DNA of 64,000 bases from Sphingomonas sp. YR710 (lineage in GTDB: Bacteria > Pseudomonadota > Alphaproteobacteria > Sphingomonadales > Sphingomonadaceae). Of this stretch, positions 63,322-64,000 are shown one piece after another. Location: NCBI RefSeq assembly GCF_900101455.1, contig NZ_FMZJ01000006.1, forward strand, positions 62,001 through 126,000, in the 5' to 3' direction. The first letter of the stretch is position 1. Each line of letters begins with the position of its first letter. A program made the position numbers and the translations under genes. Under the pieces are notes generated by a model, which was not told the origin of the DNA, made no database searches, and was given only the letters and a program-made list of their open reading frames with translations.

Positions 63322-64000
63322 CAGCCATTGCTCCTTCTGCTGCGGCACCGGCCCAGTTCGGCGAGCAATGCCGCACGATCATAACGCCACAAGCTGTCGG
63401 GCGCTGCGTCGGCAGCGTCCACGTCGCGACGCAGCCGCAATACCTTGCCATCGACGGCAGCGGCGTGGCTTTCCTCGGAGATGATTGTGACATCGGGCCG
63501 GATCGAACCGCCCCCGGTAAAGGCAACCGCATAACCGGCGCTTTCCACCAGCGGCGCCAGCACAAGCCGCGCCCAGGCGCTATCATCGGCCAACAGGCAA
63601 ACCGGCTGCCCCTGCTCGACTGGCTGCCAATCCAACGCCTGAGCGAAGATCCAGAAACTGTCGAGAAATTCGACGGGATGATCGTCGACGAGCATCACGC
63701 CCGCGACAAGGCCCTCGCTCGACGCCGGTTGCAGCCGGATCTCGAGCGGAAGGATATCGATAACGCTGCGGATCGCGTAAGCCAATTCGGTTTCGCCATC
63801 GTGCATCCGCAGGACGCGTACCCGATCACCCTCGATCGGCACGCCGCAGCTCATCAGTGGCAGCAAGCGTCCTTCATGCGACAGCCGCAGTCGCCCGGCA
63901 CTCTGGCACACCGCTGTCCCGTCGCAATCCTCGATCCGTTCGACCAGCGCCAGCGGCACGGCGCGTTCCACGCCATCCAGGTCGGCAAACAGCAGCACAG
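63321..64000 (-). CDS. cheA: CheA histidine kinase, C-terminal part (CheW-like and degenerate receiver)
   Basis: The final 226 or so codons; the rest is beyond the window. A CheW-like P5 region (VERAVPLALVERIEDCDG ... VRVLRMHDGETELAYAIRSVIDILPLEIRLQP) is followed by a receiver-like tail PVCLLADDSAWARLVLAPLVESAGYAVAFTGGG. In the tail the phospho-Asp position reads S (PDVTIISEES), so it lacks the acceptor. Overlaps cheW by one base, placing it first in the che operon. Confidence 0.82.
   Translation of the reverse strand, partial: VLLFADLDGVERAVPLALVERIEDCDGTAVCQSAGRLRLSHEGRLLPLMSCGVPIEGDRVRVLRMHDGETELAYAIRSVIDILPLEIRLQPASSEGLVAGVMLVDDHPVEFLDSFWIFAQALDWQPVEQGQPVCLLADDSAWARLVLAPLVESAGYAVAFTGGGSIRPDVTIISEESHAAAVDGKVLRLRRDVDAADAAPDSLWRYDRAALLAELGRCRSRRSNG

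Overview
The window looks like chromosomal DNA from a GC-rich alphaproteobacterium, most likely in or near the Sphingomonadaceae. The clues are strong G/C bias at third positions, a large TonB-dependent receptor, a short DnaA-like Hda gene close to purM/purN, NodT-type efflux, an astAB pair, and repeated G/C-rich palindromic intergenic repeats. This is judged from gene content and style; no phylogeny was run.

Bases 1-18.2 kb hold a catabolic region arranged around several regulators. The genes are: an aconitase-family hydratase pair (leuCD-like) with a flavoprotein, a GntR regulator, a class III CoA-transferase, an HMG-CoA-lyase-type aldolase, two isochorismatase-family amidases, three NodB/PuuE-type hydrolases, an IclR regulator, an FAD aromatic monooxygenase, a DUF1330 protein, a maleate-isomerase-type racemase, a PEP-mutase/isocitrate-lyase-family C-C lyase, a methyltransferase, a tandem NTF2-fold protein, and a Rieske oxygenase alpha subunit. 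Together they suggest ring opening of an aromatic or N-heterocyclic compound or cyclic imide, release of nitrogen, and processing of a (substituted) maleate by isomerisation or hydration followed by C-C cleavage. The substrate is not known. A 20-bp palindrome occurs twice beside the GntR-linked promoters.

Bases 18.2-26.1 kb carry a LysR regulator divergent from an RND efflux operon (permease, adaptor, outer-membrane lipoprotein), then a TMEM175-type channel gene and a frameshifted remnant of a second efflux outer-membrane gene. Next comes astAB for arginine catabolism (26.3-28.6 kb).

Bases 29.2-33.1 kb are an atypical insert-like locus: two divergent unfamiliar genes. One has a possible nuclease-like N-terminus; the other is an 807-residue DUF4238/SEC-C protein. 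After a cytidylyltransferase-like gene and a DUF1501/DUF1800 pair (33.2-36.6 kb) there is a BrnT/BrnA toxin-antitoxin module. It is bracketed by a 60-bp near-perfect copy of the 3' end of ppk, which suggests integration at the end of that gene.

Bases 37.6-47.5 kb are mainly housekeeping: ppk, hda, a DUF2066 protein, purM, purN, small unknown genes, a lone XRE regulator, VapBC, a GNAT enzyme and ndk. Bases 47.5-54.5 kb look like a purine scavenging unit: exported nucleoside hydrolase, TonB-dependent receptor, 8-oxoguanine-deaminase-type amidohydrolase and NCS2 nucleobase permease. Two exported peptidases, msrA, the RNase P RNA gene (rnpB), a muramoyl-alanine amidase and a chemotaxis operon (cheA-cheW-cheY-cheB-cheR, cheA cut by the window edge) finish the window.
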